Assembly (NCBI RefSeq): GCF_001469895.1
Contig: NZ_LOPY01000051.1
Coordinates: 248,001 to 312,000, forward strand
DNA length: 64,000 bases
Direction of reading: 5' to 3'
Source: Pseudoalteromonas sp. XI10
Lineage (GTDB): Bacteria; Pseudomonadota; Gammaproteobacteria; Enterobacterales; Alteromonadaceae
Shown: one piece after another, positions 20,321 to 28,945 of the stretch
Layout: every line of letters starts with the position of its first letter
Numbering within the stretch: position 1 is the stretch's first letter
Program-made: the position numbers and the translations under genes
The notes under the pieces: generated by a model
The model's database searches: none
What the model saw: only the letters and a program-made list of their open reading frames with translations
Told to the model about the DNA's origin: nothing

Positions 20321-21091
20321 TTAGAAGTGGATTTGAATACCCGCAAATGGACCTGATGCATCTAAATCTGTATAGATATCATCAATATCATCAAGCTCTA
20401 AAGTCATTGAGCGGTAACCCGCTTTAATGTCCATATCAATTGCTAAGTTATCAAGTAAAGCGTATGCAACACCCGCTTGGTAGTCTTGGATTTTGCTATC
20501 GTCGATAGCAAGTAAGCTACCTTCAAAGAATACGCTTAAACCTGTTAACGGCAAACCAACTTCAGCACGACCATACACTAAAGGTACGAAACCAGAAAAA
20601 TCAACGCGCTCAGTCGTGTTTTGGCCACCATCTTGCGATGTACCCGTTACCGTAATTTCACCGTCAAATTGTTTAGCGTTTACACCTAAATCAATTGAAA
20701 CCAAATCATTATCAAAGATTTCGTAATATAGGATGTAGTCAACATGTGATAAATCACTCACTGTGCCTACTTGTGTGCCTACAACGTAATCAGAACCACC
20801 AAAACTAAATGTTTCATCAAGTGTTGTATCACCATTTAACTCAAGTTCAGTGTATTTTAGTTTAATGTTTGGTACTAACGGCACTGGGTGCTCAAGTGCT
20901 GCGTAGTAGCTCGTAAACGTTTCATCATCAAATTTAAAGCTTTGTAGATTTCCGTCTTGAGCAAAACTACCGCTGTTATCTGATTGCCAGCCATCAACAC
21001 CTAGGTATAAACCTAATAATGTATCAGCTTGCGCTGTTGGAGCTAAACAGGCCATTGAAAGGGCGGCTGCTAAACAGTACTTTTTCATCAT
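20321..21091 (-). CDS. TIGR04219-type outer-membrane beta-barrel protein
   Basis: 256 aa with a clear Sec signal peptide (residues 1-22, cut after AQA). The mature protein alternates hydrophobic and polar residues, is rich in Asp, Tyr and Gly, begins ADTLLGLYLGVDGW and ends with the aromatic residue Phe (FAGIQIHF), the usual Omp85 recognition end. These are features of the TIGR04219 small barrel family. Function unknown. It lies 1 bp after the DUF2333 gene, likely same transcript. Confidence 0.85.
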   Translation of the reverse strand: MMKKYCLAAALSMACLAPTAQADTLLGLYLGVDGWQSDNSGSFAQDGNLQSFKFDDETFTSYYAALEHPVPLVPNIKLKYTELELNGDTTLDETFSFGGSDYVVGTQVGTVSDLSHVDYILYYEIFDNDLVSIDLGVNAKQFDGEITVTGTSQDGGQNTTERVDFSGFVPLVYGRAEVGLPLTGLSVFFEGSLLAIDDSKIQDYQAGVAYALLDNLAIDMDIKAGYRSMTLELDDIDDIYTDLDASGPFAGIQIHF

Positions 21092-21092
21092 T

Positions 21093-22079
21093 TTATCCTT
21101 GCGCTAAAAGTTCGCTAAGTTCAATTAGAGCCGCATTGGCTCGAGAAATATAATTCGCCATGACCAGTGAGTGGTTAGCAACAAAACCAAAACCACTGCC
21201 ATTTAAGATCATTGGGCTCCACACAGTTTCTTGCGTGGCCTCTAATTCACGAATAATTTGTTGCAGACTAACACGAGCATTTTTCTTTTCTAAGACATCA
21301 GCAAAATCATATTCAACCGCTTGTAAAAAGTGCAGTAATGCCCACGTTGCACCACGCGATTCATAAAATACATCATCAATTTGCCACCAAGATGTTTTTA
21401 CTTGGCTTTGCAAAGGGGTGTATGTTGCTTGATGAGCCGCAGTATCGCCAGCTAAATCAGTGTTCAAACGATCTTGGCCAACACTTGCACTTAAACGCTG
21501 ACTTAAACTACCTAAGCGCTTTTCAGCTTCTTTTAACCAGCCACGTAAGTTATCGGCACGGGCATAAAACTGGCTATCTCGATCGTTCTGATCCGCAATT
21601 TGAGTGCGATACACAACTAGTAAATCAATACCCTTTTGATATTCAGTTTCTGCGCTAGGCCATGCCCATGCTACCGAGCTTATATTAAATTGCGGCTGTG
21701 CTTTTTTAAGCGCTTCGTGCTCAGTTGATTGAGACTGTGAACGGCTGAAATCTTTACGCATCGACAACACTAAATCTCGGGTCATCTCAAGCGCGCCATA
21801 TTCCCACGCAGGCATGTTATCCATCATTACACTTGGTGGCATCATATCGTTAGATAAGTAGCCGCCAGGCTTATTTAATAATGTACTTGCCACATTGATC
21901 AACGTGGTTGTTGTTGTGTAGCCGGTGACAAACTTTTCACCGCGCATTTGCGCTTCCTGTTTTGCCTTGCTAACAACATCCATACGAGCTGGTTCACTAC
22001 TCCAGTAAACAGCAATCGCGTAAAAAATAATTAGTATAATAAGTAATGCACTGGCTATTTTTCCTTTATGCTCAGACAT
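21093..22079 (-). CDS. DUF2333 family inner-membrane protein
   Basis: 328 aa, one N-terminal membrane helix at about residues 9-26, then a periplasmic part rich in helices. Characteristic stretches are NKPGGYLSNDMMPPS near 70-84, MPAWEYGALEMTRDLV, and NHSLVMANYISRANAALIEL near the end, which I recognise as DUF2333. The role is unknown. Sits between pcuC-like and TIGR04219 genes with minimal spacing. Confidence 0.85.
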   Translation of the reverse strand: MSEHKGKIASALLIILIIFYAIAVYWSSEPARMDVVSKAKQEAQMRGEKFVTGYTTTTTLINVASTLLNKPGGYLSNDMMPPSVMMDNMPAWEYGALEMTRDLVLSMRKDFSRSQSQSTEHEALKKAQPQFNISSVAWAWPSAETEYQKGIDLLVVYRTQIADQNDRDSQFYARADNLRGWLKEAEKRLGSLSQRLSASVGQDRLNTDLAGDTAAHQATYTPLQSQVKTSWWQIDDVFYESRGATWALLHFLQAVEYDFADVLEKKNARVSLQQIIRELEATQETVWSPMILNGSGFGFVANHSLVMANYISRANAALIELSELLAQG

Positions 22080-22087
22080 AATACCTC

Positions 22088-22594
22088 CTAGTGATGTGAG
22101 TGCTCTTTACTTTTTTTTGATGCCTGCTCAGACATTTCTTGTAAAGACACAACCTTGGCTTGAGTAAAAACTCGATTGCCATCATTAAAATATAGCGTGA
22201 GTTTTCGTTCTTGCCCTGCTTTTAGTTGATCTTCAGGTTCAAACACCATTAAGTGATAACCACCCGGTTTAAACTCAACACTGCTGTGACCATCAATCTT
22301 TAATGATAAAACCTGTTCCATTTTCATCATGCCATCAACATGAGTATGCTGATGAATTTCAACACGTCCTAAACCATCAAGCTCAGCTTTAGTTAATACC
22401 GTTGCATGCTCACTTGGGTTAGTAATAGTTAAATAAGCCACGCTGGCTTTACTGGCTGGTAAAAATTCACGTACCTGCGCATTGCTTACAGTTACTTCGG
22501 CAACATGGCTATGATCATGGCCACTATGGGCAGATGAAAAAGTACTAAAGAATAAACTTGCGGTAAGAAAAGAGAGTGCGGGCCACAGTTTCAT
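22088..22594 (-). CDS. Periplasmic copper chaperone, PCu(A)C family
   Basis: 168 aa. Signal peptide at ~1-22; a histidine-rich mature N-terminus (HSGHDHSH) and a histidine-rich C-terminal end (KEHSHH) flank the PCuAC domain. The copper-site pattern H-x(n)-M-x(21ish)-H-x-M shows as VEIHQHTHVDGMMKMEQV followed by FKPGGYHLMVF. Family members deliver Cu(I) to cytochrome oxidase CuA. The extra His tails suggest copper scavenging. It precedes the DUF2333 gene by 8 bp. Confidence 0.9.
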   Translation of the reverse strand: MKLWPALSFLTASLFFSTFSSAHSGHDHSHVAEVTVSNAQVREFLPASKASVAYLTITNPSEHATVLTKAELDGLGRVEIHQHTHVDGMMKMEQVLSLKIDGHSSVEFKPGGYHLMVFEPEDQLKAGQERKLTLYFNDGNRVFTQAKVVSLQEMSEQASKKSKEHSHH

Positions 22595-22674
22595 TATGTT
22601 TTAATCCTTGTTAAGACATTAACTTACCCGCTAAATTTAGCATATTTTATGTATTAAGGCAGTTTATTAGTACC

Positions 22675-23001
22675 TTAAGCTGGCGATTTTTTGTTATCGG
22701 CAATCAACCAGCATAATGCTGCGATTAGTAAAAGTGGCCATGCAATCATTACTGAGCCAAATAAAAACGCAAGCACAACACCAATCAAAGCAACAACACC
22801 TGCGCCTAGCAGCCCAATAGTGAATAGCGCAACACCTGCAACGACGGCAATGACTGCCACTATTGCACCGATGACCTCAAGCCCAGCCCAACTCATATCA
22901 GCAATTGATAAAGGTAATTGCCATGAGTCAAACGATACAAATGAAACCGCATCAGTGCATAGTAATAACATTGCCAAAATGATGATAGCTAACGTTTTCA
23001 T
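22675..23001 (-). CDS. Small hydrophobic membrane protein of the psp cluster
   Basis: 108 aa, almost wholly hydrophobic: an N-terminal segment at 4-20 (possibly a signal anchor) and two to three Gly/Val/Ala-rich helices between residues 38 and 102. Located 9 bp after the PspC-domain gene and likely transcribed with pspA. I do not recognise a named family; a role in membrane-stress sensing is inferred only from the neighbours. Confidence 0.75.
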   Translation of the reverse strand: MKTLAIIILAMLLLCTDAVSFVSFDSWQLPLSIADMSWAGLEVIGAIVAVIAVVAGVALFTIGLLGAGVVALIGVVLAFLFGSVMIAWPLLLIAALCWLIADNKKSPA

Positions 23002-23010
23002 GTCCTACTC

Positions 23011-23217
23011 CTAGTAACCTTTCACTGGTAAAGTGCAATGAGCCACTAAATAACCCACGCCTATTAACAGCGGCATTTGAATAAGTAATATGATCATGAC
23101 CAAACGTGTTGACCATACAGGGAAGCCCAAGCGCGCAGCGAGTCCGCTACACACACCCGAGATCTTTTTATTACTCAGATCACGGTACCAACGTGTCGAT
23201 GTGTGATAAGTATTCAT
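23011..23217 (-). CDS. pspC: PspC-domain membrane protein (minimal form)
   Basis: 68 aa, just the PspC domain: the motif SNKKISGVCSGLAARLGFPVWSTRLV at ~15-40, then one membrane helix at ~41-60. E. coli PspC is about 119 aa, so this form lacks the extended C-terminal part. PspC-type proteins relieve inhibition of the phage-shock activator when the membrane is stressed. It starts 10 bp after pspA. Confidence 0.85.
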   Translation of the reverse strand: MNTYHTSTRWYRDLSNKKISGVCSGLAARLGFPVWSTRLVMIILLIQMPLLIGVGYLVAHCTLPVKGY

Positions 23218-23227
23218 TATTAACCTC

Positions 23228-23902
23228 CTAAGCCGACTGCTTCATCGTTGCTTTCAAATCAGCAAGCTCTTTATCGATTGCTTCATCTTTCTCAAGGGCA
23301 GCGAATTGTGCTGCTGTTGAATTTGCAGCATCACTTTGTGTAAGTTCATACGCTTCAACTTGCGACTCAATGTTTTCAACGCGCTGCTCTAAGTAGTCAA
23401 AACGCGCTAATGCATCTTCAACTTTACTGCTATGCAGCTGGTCTTTTACTTTTAAGCGTGCTGTAACAACGCGTTCTTTTTGCATGTAAGTCAGCTGTTT
23501 GGCTTTTGCATCTGCAAGCTTGTTTTGTAAACGCTGACAATCTTCTGTCAATTTAGCGAGTGACTCTGCCACTTTATCCATTTCAGCTTGTTGCGCTTCG
23601 ATTTCTGTCGTTAAACGCTGCTTTTCAACTAATGCTGCTTTGGCAAGATCATCACGATCTTTACTCAACGCTTTTTCTGCTTTCGCTTGCCAGTCAGCTA
23701 CTTTCGCTTGTTTCGCTACAATTTCACGCTTCATTTGCTTTTCTTGCGTTAAAAATGTCGCAGCAGTTGCACGGCATTCAGTCAGTGCATCCTGCATTTC
23801 TTGCACGAGTAGATTAAGTAACTTTTCAGGATCTTCAGCTTTGTCTAGTGCTGCAGAAAGGTTTGCCTGAATAATGTCATTTACGCGATTTAATACACCC
23901 AT
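23228..23902 (-). CDS. pspA: PspA, phage-shock / IM30 family membrane-protecting protein
   Basis: 224 aa coiled-coil protein that binds stressed inner membrane as ESCRT-III-like oligomers. The N-terminal amphipathic helix and family opening MGVLNRVNDIIQANLSAALDKAEDPEKLL are as expected, and residues ~30-190 are heptad-rich Ala/Lys/Glu coiled coil. ATG 23902 follows GGAGAG. It heads a pspA-pspC-small-membrane-protein transcript with a sigma-54 type promoter 43-59 bp upstream. The usual activator gene pspF is not adjacent, unlike in E. coli. Confidence 0.92.
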   Translation of the reverse strand: MGVLNRVNDIIQANLSAALDKAEDPEKLLNLLVQEMQDALTECRATAATFLTQEKQMKREIVAKQAKVADWQAKAEKALSKDRDDLAKAALVEKQRLTTEIEAQQAEMDKVAESLAKLTEDCQRLQNKLADAKAKQLTYMQKERVVTARLKVKDQLHSSKVEDALARFDYLEQRVENIESQVEAYELTQSDAANSTAAQFAALEKDEAIDKELADLKATMKQSA

Positions 23903-23944
23903 GTGACTCTCCTGTTGATTATTGGGTTAATACAGCTAGGAGAT

Positions 23945-23961
23945 TCCAATTCTTGTGCCAA
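23945..23961 (-). promoter_or_regulatory. Sigma-54 (-24/-12) promoter of the psp cluster
   Basis: The minus strand reads TTGGCACAAGAATTGGA: a perfect -24 TTGGCAC and a -12 TTGG with the correct 10-bp spacing between GG pairs, although the -12 GC is GG here. The start would be near 23934, about 30 bp before the pspA ATG. Phage-shock operons are classic sigma-54 targets, so context and sequence agree. Confidence 0.75.
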
Positions 23962-24096
23962 CTAACGAATAAATTAAATTTATTATTAAGATACAATAAG
24001 TTGAGTTAATTGAATTTAGATTTAGGCTGACTAGTGACTGAATGAAAAATAACTAATTTGACTAAAAAATTAACTTTTTCACCAAATTTTAGGATC

Positions 24097-24123
24097 AAAA
24101 AAAGCCACAAAATGTGGCTTTTT
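24097..24123 (-). terminator. Terminator of dusA
   Basis: AAAAAGCCAC / GTGGCTTTTT stem-loop with T-runs on both strands, 15 bp after the dusA stop; on the minus strand it ends in seven T. Confidence 0.85.
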
Positions 24124-24137
24124 AATAGGCTTTGTGA

Positions 24138-25115
24138 TTAGGCTTCTGGAACAAAACTTAAGGCTTTATCCATAACAGATAAATCGGCCGCTTTACCATG
24201 GCCTTTTTCTGAAAGATGGCGTCTAAAACCACGCGCACCAGGTTGGCCTTGAAAAATTCCCAACATATGGCGAGCAATATGCCAAAAGTTAGCGCCTTTG
24301 CTCATTTCATCTTCAATATAGTCATACATCGATCGCACAACCTGATGACGACTTAGCGTAAAGGCTTCATCACCATAAATGTTTTCGTCGACCTCAGACA
24401 AAATAAACGGATTACTATACGCTTCACGACCAATCATAATGCCATCAACATAATCAAGGTGAGCTACGCTATCAGCAATTGTTTTCACGCCACCATTTAA
24501 GCTTAAGTGAAGTTGCGGATAATCTTTTTTCAACTGGTAAACCCGCGGGTAATCAAGAGGTGGGATCTCACGATTCTCTTTTGGGCTTAAGCCATTTAAC
24601 CATGCTTTACGCGCATGAATAATAAAGTCATCACAGCCAACATCATGACTTGCTTCAATTAAAGCACATAAAAACTCATACGAGTCTTGCTCATCAATAC
24701 CAATGCGCGTTTTAACAGTAACAGGAATAGTCACTTCGGCCTTCATTGCAGCAACGCAATCAGCAACCAGTTTAGGCTCAGCCATTAAACAAGCACCAAA
24801 ACGACCATTTTGCACGCGATCAGACGGACAGCCGACATTTAAGTTTACTTCATGATAGCCGCGCTCTGCCGCTAACTTTGCACACTTAGCCAACGCTTCA
24901 GGATCTGAGCCACCAAGTTGCAGTGCCACTGGCCCTTCATGCTCATTAAAGTGTAAGTAATCGCCTTTACCAAATAAAATAGCACCGGTTGTCACCATCT
25001 CTGTATATAGCACAGCATGCTTAGTCATTTTGCGGTGAAAGGTTCGACAGTGACGATCAGTCCAATCCAGCATGGGTGCCACGGAAAAACGGCGGTTTAA
25101 TGTCGTTGTGCTCAT
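24138..25115 (-). CDS. dusA: tRNA-dihydrouridine(20/20a) synthase DusA
   Basis: FMN- and NADPH-dependent enzyme reducing uridine 20/20a in the tRNA D-loop. 325 aa TIM barrel; the opening [21 protein letters not shown], the catalytic cysteine in [20 protein letters not shown] (Cys ~100 region), [33 protein letters not shown] and the FMN motif NGGV / [12 protein letters not shown] are all present and are specific for the DusA branch. Single-gene unit with its own terminator. Confidence 0.96.
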   Translation of the reverse strand: MSTTTLNRRFSVAPMLDWTDRHCRTFHRKMTKHAVLYTEMVTTGAILFGKGDYLHFNEHEGPVALQLGGSDPEALAKCAKLAAERGYHEVNLNVGCPSDRVQNGRFGACLMAEPKLVADCVAAMKAEVTIPVTVKTRIGIDEQDSYEFLCALIEASHDVGCDDFIIHARKAWLNGLSPKENREIPPLDYPRVYQLKKDYPQLHLSLNGGVKTIADSVAHLDYVDGIMIGREAYSNPFILSEVDENIYGDEAFTLSRHQVVRSMYDYIEDEMSKGANFWHIARHMLGIFQGQPGARGFRRHLSEKGHGKAADLSVMDKALSFVPEA

Positions 25116-25351
25116 AACATGGCCCCTTTAAAGATCAATGCATTTACTTGCAACTTAAATTACCTAATACGATTAACGCTTAATATAGCGATGATACATA
25201 CCCTGTAGGCATGCACCGAAATGAAAAATTGCGACCATTATACCACCGAAGCTAGCTCGCGGCATGGCTTAATCAAAGATCAGATGATGAAAAGAGGCGA
25301 AGAAGTGTACTGCGATCTCACTTCTTTGATGAATAAGGTAAAATGCTAAGA

Positions 25352-25831
25352 CTACATTTTTACTTTGCTAAGAAGGTGTTCAAGGTTTTGGCCCGTAAGT
25401 TCCAAAATCGTAATTTCAAGCTCTTTGTAGTCCTCGTTTTTCAGGTTAACTAATTTAGCGCCCACTGCAATTCGTGCTACTTTCTCAACAGGGTCTATTT
25501 CTACAATTTCAATTGATGCACGCGTATCATGATCTTTAGACTGCACATAATATTCACTAAAGAAGGTACCATCAGCACGTACATTTGGATTACTGTCAGA
25601 CACAGATTGTAAAAGCGTGCCTTTCTTTAAATCACTTTTACGAAGTGAGAAGCTGTATTCCGCCACATTGGCATGACCAACAATTACGGTAACTGCGCTT
25701 TCACCATTAATTTTAAAATCATGATCTGTTACTTCGATAACTTTTAGCTTACCACTATCATAGGTCGGCTCCATGCAAGCACCTAAACTAAAAATCAGAA
25801 AAACAGATAAGACGACATTTTTGATTAGCAT
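25352..25831 (-). CDS. Hypothetical lipoprotein
   Basis: 159 aa from ATG 25831, picked because AAGGA lies 8 bases upstream; an in-frame ATG at 25894 has none. Signal peptide with a lipobox-like LGAC at residues ~16-19, so the mature protein would start CMEPTYDSG and be lipid-anchored. The rest is beta-rich and charged without a family I recognise. Not obviously linked to dusA or marC. Confidence 0.7.
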   Translation of the reverse strand: MLIKNVVLSVFLIFSLGACMEPTYDSGKLKVIEVTDHDFKINGESAVTVIVGHANVAEYSFSLRKSDLKKGTLLQSVSDSNPNVRADGTFFSEYYVQSKDHDTRASIEIVEIDPVEKVARIAVGAKLVNLKNEDYKELEITILELTGQNLEHLLSKVKM

Positions 25832-25929
25832 TCTTTGTTCCTTAAATTTTATATTGCCTTCTTTAAAGTTAGATAAAAGAAGGCAATTATTCAAAGTTTA
25901 AATCACTGAAAATGCACTTTAAATTAAAA

Positions 25930-26550
25930 CTAGCCGACAACACTCAAACCGAAGTAGTGAGCGATACCGCCTAAGATATTAGTCACCGCCACTGACGATA
26001 AAATTAAGCCCATCACCCGGCTGATAATACTCGCGCCACTATCACCAATTAACTTATGAACATGCGTGGCAAGCAGTAATAAAACCAATACGATTACTAG
26101 TACAGAAAGCATAATTGATGAGGTTATAAGTTGCTCATACCAAGTGTATTCGGTATTTCGAGTCATCAGTACTGCACCAAGCATGGCACCGGGGCTGGCA
26201 ATAGATGGTATCGCCAACGGAAAAATAGCGGTTTCGGTGCTATCTCGAACACTTTTGATTTCTGTTTCTGGTTTACTTTCACCAAAGATCATCGACAAAG
26301 CAAACAGTAATAATACGATACCTCCGGCAATCTGAAATGCCGAAAGTGGAATATTGATCGCGTTTAAAAGTAACTCGCCCGCAACAACGAAAAATAATAG
26401 CACTAATGCCGAAACACCAACCGCTTTTAAAGCAACTTTGCGCTTAAATTTGGCGTCATCCCAGCGTGTAACAGCAATAAAAACAGGCACGGTCCCGATA
26501 GGATCAATGACGGCAAAAAAGAAAATGAATGCAGCTAGCAATTCACTCAT
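25930..26550 (-). CDS. MarC family integral membrane protein
   Basis: 206 aa from ATG 26550 (GGGAG nine bases before). Six hydrophobic helices in two groups, with the family signature FFAVIDPIGTVPVFIAVT at ~9-26 and the repeat-related FPLAIPSIASPGAMLGAV at ~113-130. MarC proteins were once thought multidrug related; the real substrate is unknown. Divergent from the Zur-type regulator gene with about 95 bp between. Confidence 0.88.
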   Translation of the reverse strand: MSELLAAFIFFFAVIDPIGTVPVFIAVTRWDDAKFKRKVALKAVGVSALVLLFFVVAGELLLNAINIPLSAFQIAGGIVLLLFALSMIFGESKPETEIKSVRDSTETAIFPLAIPSIASPGAMLGAVLMTRNTEYTWYEQLITSSIMLSVLVIVLVLLLLATHVHKLIGDSGASIISRVMGLILSSVAVTNILGGIAHYFGLSVVG

Positions 26551-26644
26551 TAAGAAAACTCCCTGAAAACGTGTTAGCGAATAAAAACACTGCAACTACA
26601 ATACAGTATGTTAGTATATCACGGTAGCGTAAGGATAAGAGAAG

Positions 26645-27079
26645 ATGAATATAGAATCACTCGTCAGTAAAGCAAAACAAGTATGCGATAATCGTGGTGC
26701 ACGTTTCACACCTATCCGTGAAAAAGTATTCCGCCTATTAGCTAGTGCGCAAGGTGGTGTGGGTGCTTATGACTTATTAGAACAACTCAAATTAACTGAG
26801 TCAGGCGCAAAACCAGCCACTATTTATCGAGCGCTCGATTTCTTATCGGAACTTGGCTTTATTCATAAAATTGAAAGCACCAACTCATTTATGTTGTGCC
26901 ATCATTTTGATCACATTCACCCTGTACAGTTATTAATTTGTGACAGCTGTGGTTATGTAAAAGAATTACATTCAACAGTAATTTCTCATGAACTTAATAA
27001 CTTAGCGGCAGAAAGTGGATTTATTGTCTCAGGACAAACAATCGAAGCGCACGGTAAATGCGAAAAATGCAAAGAATAA
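26645..27079 (+). CDS. zur: Fur-family zinc uptake regulator Zur
   Basis: 144 aa DNA-binding repressor. N-terminal winged helix with RGARFTPIREKVFRLL and ATIYRALDFLSELGFIHKIES, then the metal-binding part HHFDHIHPVQLLICDSCGYV and two CxxC pairs (CDSC and CEKC) that hold the structural zinc. The HxFDHIHPVQ arrangement and overall length fit Zur better than Fur or PerR. No zinc transporter genes adjoin it, so the target set is unknown. Confidence 0.85.
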   Translation: MNIESLVSKAKQVCDNRGARFTPIREKVFRLLASAQGGVGAYDLLEQLKLTESGAKPATIYRALDFLSELGFIHKIESTNSFMLCHHFDHIHPVQLLICDSCGYVKELHSTVISHELNNLAAESGFIVSGQTIEAHGKCEKCKE

Positions 27080-27152
27080 GTGCGGTGTTTGAAACAACCA
27101 CTACACTTAAAGTATGATTAACGGCATTTCGAAACCTAAGGGAAAATAAATA

Positions 27153-27620
27153 ATGAATGTGGAGTTCATCAACCCTTTTTTATCATCACTATTAAATGTA
27201 TTGAGCACTATGGCTCAAACAGAATTAAAGCCGGGCAAACCTAGTTTAAAGAAAGACGAACTAGCCCGTGGCGATGTATCAGGTTTGATTGGTATGGTTG
27301 GCCCACAAACTAAAGGTTCACTTTCAATCACCTTTGATGAAAATCTAGCTCTGACCATTATGGAAAGAATGCTAGGTGAACGCCCTGATACGGTGAACGA
27401 AGAAGTAACCGACATGGTAGGTGAAATTACTAACATGGTAACAGGTGGCGCTAAAAACCTACTTGGCGAAAAGGGCTATGAGTTTGATATGGCAACGCCA
27501 GTTGTAGTGTCTGGTAAGGGACATACAATTGCACATAAATGTGAAGGCGCTAAGGTGTTAATTCCATTCACGTCTGCTGATGGTAACGCCAATATTGAAG
27601 TTAGCTTTGATAAACTATGA
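27153..27620 (+). CDS. CheX-like chemotaxis phosphatase-family protein
   Basis: 155 aa cytoplasmic protein with the CheC/CheX/FliY fold. The catalytic E-x(2)-N pair is visible in [16 protein letters not shown] (about residues 90-105). The first part [37 protein letters not shown] is typical for CheX. CheX dephosphorylates CheY-P; here no chemotaxis operon is adjacent, so a partner response regulator is unknown. The stop overlaps the yjbQ start by 4 bp. Confidence 0.88.
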   Translation: MNVEFINPFLSSLLNVLSTMAQTELKPGKPSLKKDELARGDVSGLIGMVGPQTKGSLSITFDENLALTIMERMLGERPDTVNEEVTDMVGEITNMVTGGAKNLLGEKGYEFDMATPVVVSGKGHTIAHKCEGAKVLIPFTSADGNANIEVSFDKL

Positions 27621-28042
27621 GCTGGCAGCAAAAAACCATTCAATTAAAGCCTCGCTCACGAGGCTTTCACATCATTGATGACGAGCTACTTCGTCAACTT
27701 CCAGAGATAGCACAATACAAAGTCGGCTTATTACACCTATTCATACAACACACTTCTGCAAGCTTAACGATTAACGAAAATGCAGATCCTACAGTGAGAA
27801 TGGATATGGAAAGTCACTTCAATCATTTTGTGCCAGAACGACAAAGTTATTACCGCCATGATTATGAAGGTGATGACGACATGCCAGCCCACATAAAAAG
27901 CAGTACATTAGGTGCTGAACTCACTATTCCAATTAACCAAGGCCGTTTAATGCTAGGTACTTGGCAAGGTATCTATTTAGGTGAACACCGAGATCATGGT
28001 GGCGCTAGACGTATTGTCGCGACGATTCAAGGCCAGATCTAA
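27617..28042 (+). CDS. yjbQ: YjbQ family (secondary thiamine-phosphate synthase-like) protein
   Basis: 141 aa, UPF0047 fold. Conserved elements: [39 protein letters not shown] near the C-terminus, and [18 protein letters not shown], in which the His/Glu cluster binds metal. Some members weakly replace ThiE in E. coli; the normal role is uncertain. Translationally coupled to the CheX-like gene. Confidence 0.9.
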   Translation: MSWQQKTIQLKPRSRGFHIIDDELLRQLPEIAQYKVGLLHLFIQHTSASLTINENADPTVRMDMESHFNHFVPERQSYYRHDYEGDDDMPAHIKSSTLGAELTIPINQGRLMLGTWQGIYLGEHRDHGGARRIVATIQGQI

Positions 28043-28112
28043 AACTAGCTGTAAGCTGTAAGCAAAACTTGGCTTTATATTTAAGAAAGTGTTTTGGGGT
28101 TTATTTAGAGAT

Positions 28113-28188
28113 TGGAGCGGCACACGAGGCTCGAACTCGTGACCTCAACCTTGGCAAGGTTGCGCTCTACCAACTGAGCTAGTGCCGC
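28113..28188 (-). tRNA. tRNA-Gly (GCC), copy 4 in transcription order
   Basis: 76-nt cloverleaf on the minus strand: acceptor GCGGCAC/GTGCCGC, D-arm GCTC...GAGC, anticodon arm CAACC TTGCCAA GGTTG with anticodon GCC, T-arm ACGAG TTCGAGC CTCGT, discriminator T and encoded CCA. Confidence 0.97.
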
Positions 28189-28273
28189 ACAATAAGTTAC
28201 TAGTTTTAAGTTACAAGCTTCAAGTTAGTTACTTTCCCCTTGAAACTTATATCAATTTCTTTTGCTGAGAAAT

Positions 28274-28349
28274 TGGAGCGGCACACGAGGCTCGAACTCG
28301 TGACCTCAACCTTGGCAAGGTTGCGCTCTACCAACTGAGCTAGTGCCGC
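28274..28349 (-). tRNA. tRNA-Gly (GCC), copy 3 in transcription order
   Basis: Identical in sequence to the copy at 28113-28188, including the encoded CCA. The ~85-bp spacer is also highly similar to the next ones, showing recent tandem duplication. Confidence 0.97.
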
Positions 28350-28450
28350 ACAATAATTTACTAGTTACAAGTTTCTAGATTCAAGTTTGAATAGCTTGGA
28401 GCTTTCAACTTTCCCCTTGAAACTTATATCAATTTCTTTTGGTGAGAAAT

Positions 28451-28526
28451 TGGAGCGGCACACGAGGCTCGAACTCGTGACCTCAACCTTGGCAAGGTTG
28501 CGCTCTACCAACTGAGCTAGTGCCGC
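28451..28526 (-). tRNA. tRNA-Gly (GCC), copy 2 in transcription order
   Basis: Identical 76-nt tRNA-Gly(GCC) with encoded CCA. Confidence 0.97.
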
Positions 28527-28611
28527 ACAATAAGTTACTAGTTTTAAGTTACAAGCTTCAAGTTAGTTACTTTCCCCTTGAAACTTAAGCCAATTTCTTT
28601 TGGTGAGAAAT

Positions 28612-28687
28612 TGGAGCGGCACACGAGGCTCGAACTCGTGACCTCAACCTTGGCAAGGTTGCGCTCTACCAACTGAGCTAGTGCCGC
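28612..28687 (-). tRNA. tRNA-Gly (GCC), copy 1 in transcription order
   Basis: Identical 76-nt tRNA-Gly(GCC) with encoded CCA. It is the first full tRNA after the promoter and is directly preceded in the transcript by two degenerate tRNA-like repeats. Confidence 0.97.
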
Positions 28688-28770
28688 TTTATAAGTAGTC
28701 AGTAATTTGTCCGTTGGTGCACAACCTTGAAGGTTGCGGTAAAACGTTCTGGCAACTGAGCTAGTGCCGC
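28688..28770 (-). pseudogene. tRNA-Gly-derived repeat, unit 1
   Basis: 83 nt. On the minus strand it opens with the tRNA-Gly 5' part GCGGCACTAGCTCAGTTG, then departs (CCAGAACGTTTTACCG), then has an anticodon-stem-like CAACC TTCAA GGTTG from which the GC of the anticodon is missing, and ends in unrelated AT-rich sequence with no T-arm or 3' acceptor strand. It cannot be a working tRNA. Confidence 0.8.
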
Positions 28771-28852
28771 TTTATAAGTAGTCAGTAATTTGTCCGTTGT
28801 CGCACAACCTGAAGGTTGCGGTAAAACGTTCTGGCAACTGAGCTAGTGCCGC
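28771..28852 (-). pseudogene. tRNA-Gly-derived repeat, unit 2
   Basis: 82 nt, nearly identical to unit 1 (a base missing in the anticodon-like loop, CAACC TTCA GGTTG, and a GG/TC difference near the end). Both units share junctions with the tRNA 5' end, so they look like a tandem duplication of one deletion/fusion product. Confidence 0.8.
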
Positions 28853-28875
28853 ATTCAATTACTTAGAGACATACC

Positions 28876-28890
28876 AACCCCGCGGGGGTT
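28876..28890 (-). other. GC-rich hairpin in the tRNA operon leader
   Basis: AACCCC / GGGGTT arms around GCG, lying between the predicted start site and the first tRNA-like unit. No T-tract follows; possibly a processing or 5'-protecting structure. Confidence 0.4.
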
Positions 28891-28910
28891 AACGTCTTAA
28901 GCGGGGCAGG

Positions 28911-28938
28911 ATTCTACAATAATCCGATGTGTTTGCAA
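28911..28938 (-). promoter_or_regulatory. Sigma-70 promoter of the tRNA-Gly operon
   Basis: On the minus strand TTGCAA, 16 bp, TAGAAT, followed by the GC-rich discriminator CCTGCCCCGC that is typical of stringently controlled stable-RNA promoters. Start near 28904. Confidence 0.75.
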
Positions 28939-28945
28939 ATGTTTT

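Noticed and set aside
25221..25349. 42-codon open frame starting MKNCDHYTTE
   Set aside because: No ribosome site and no recognisable composition; it ends just before the converging lipoprotein gene. Probably chance.
28113..28852. Regularly spaced repeats resembling a CRISPR array
   Set aside because: The repeats are tRNA-Gly genes and tRNA-derived units with similar, not unique, spacers; no cas genes.
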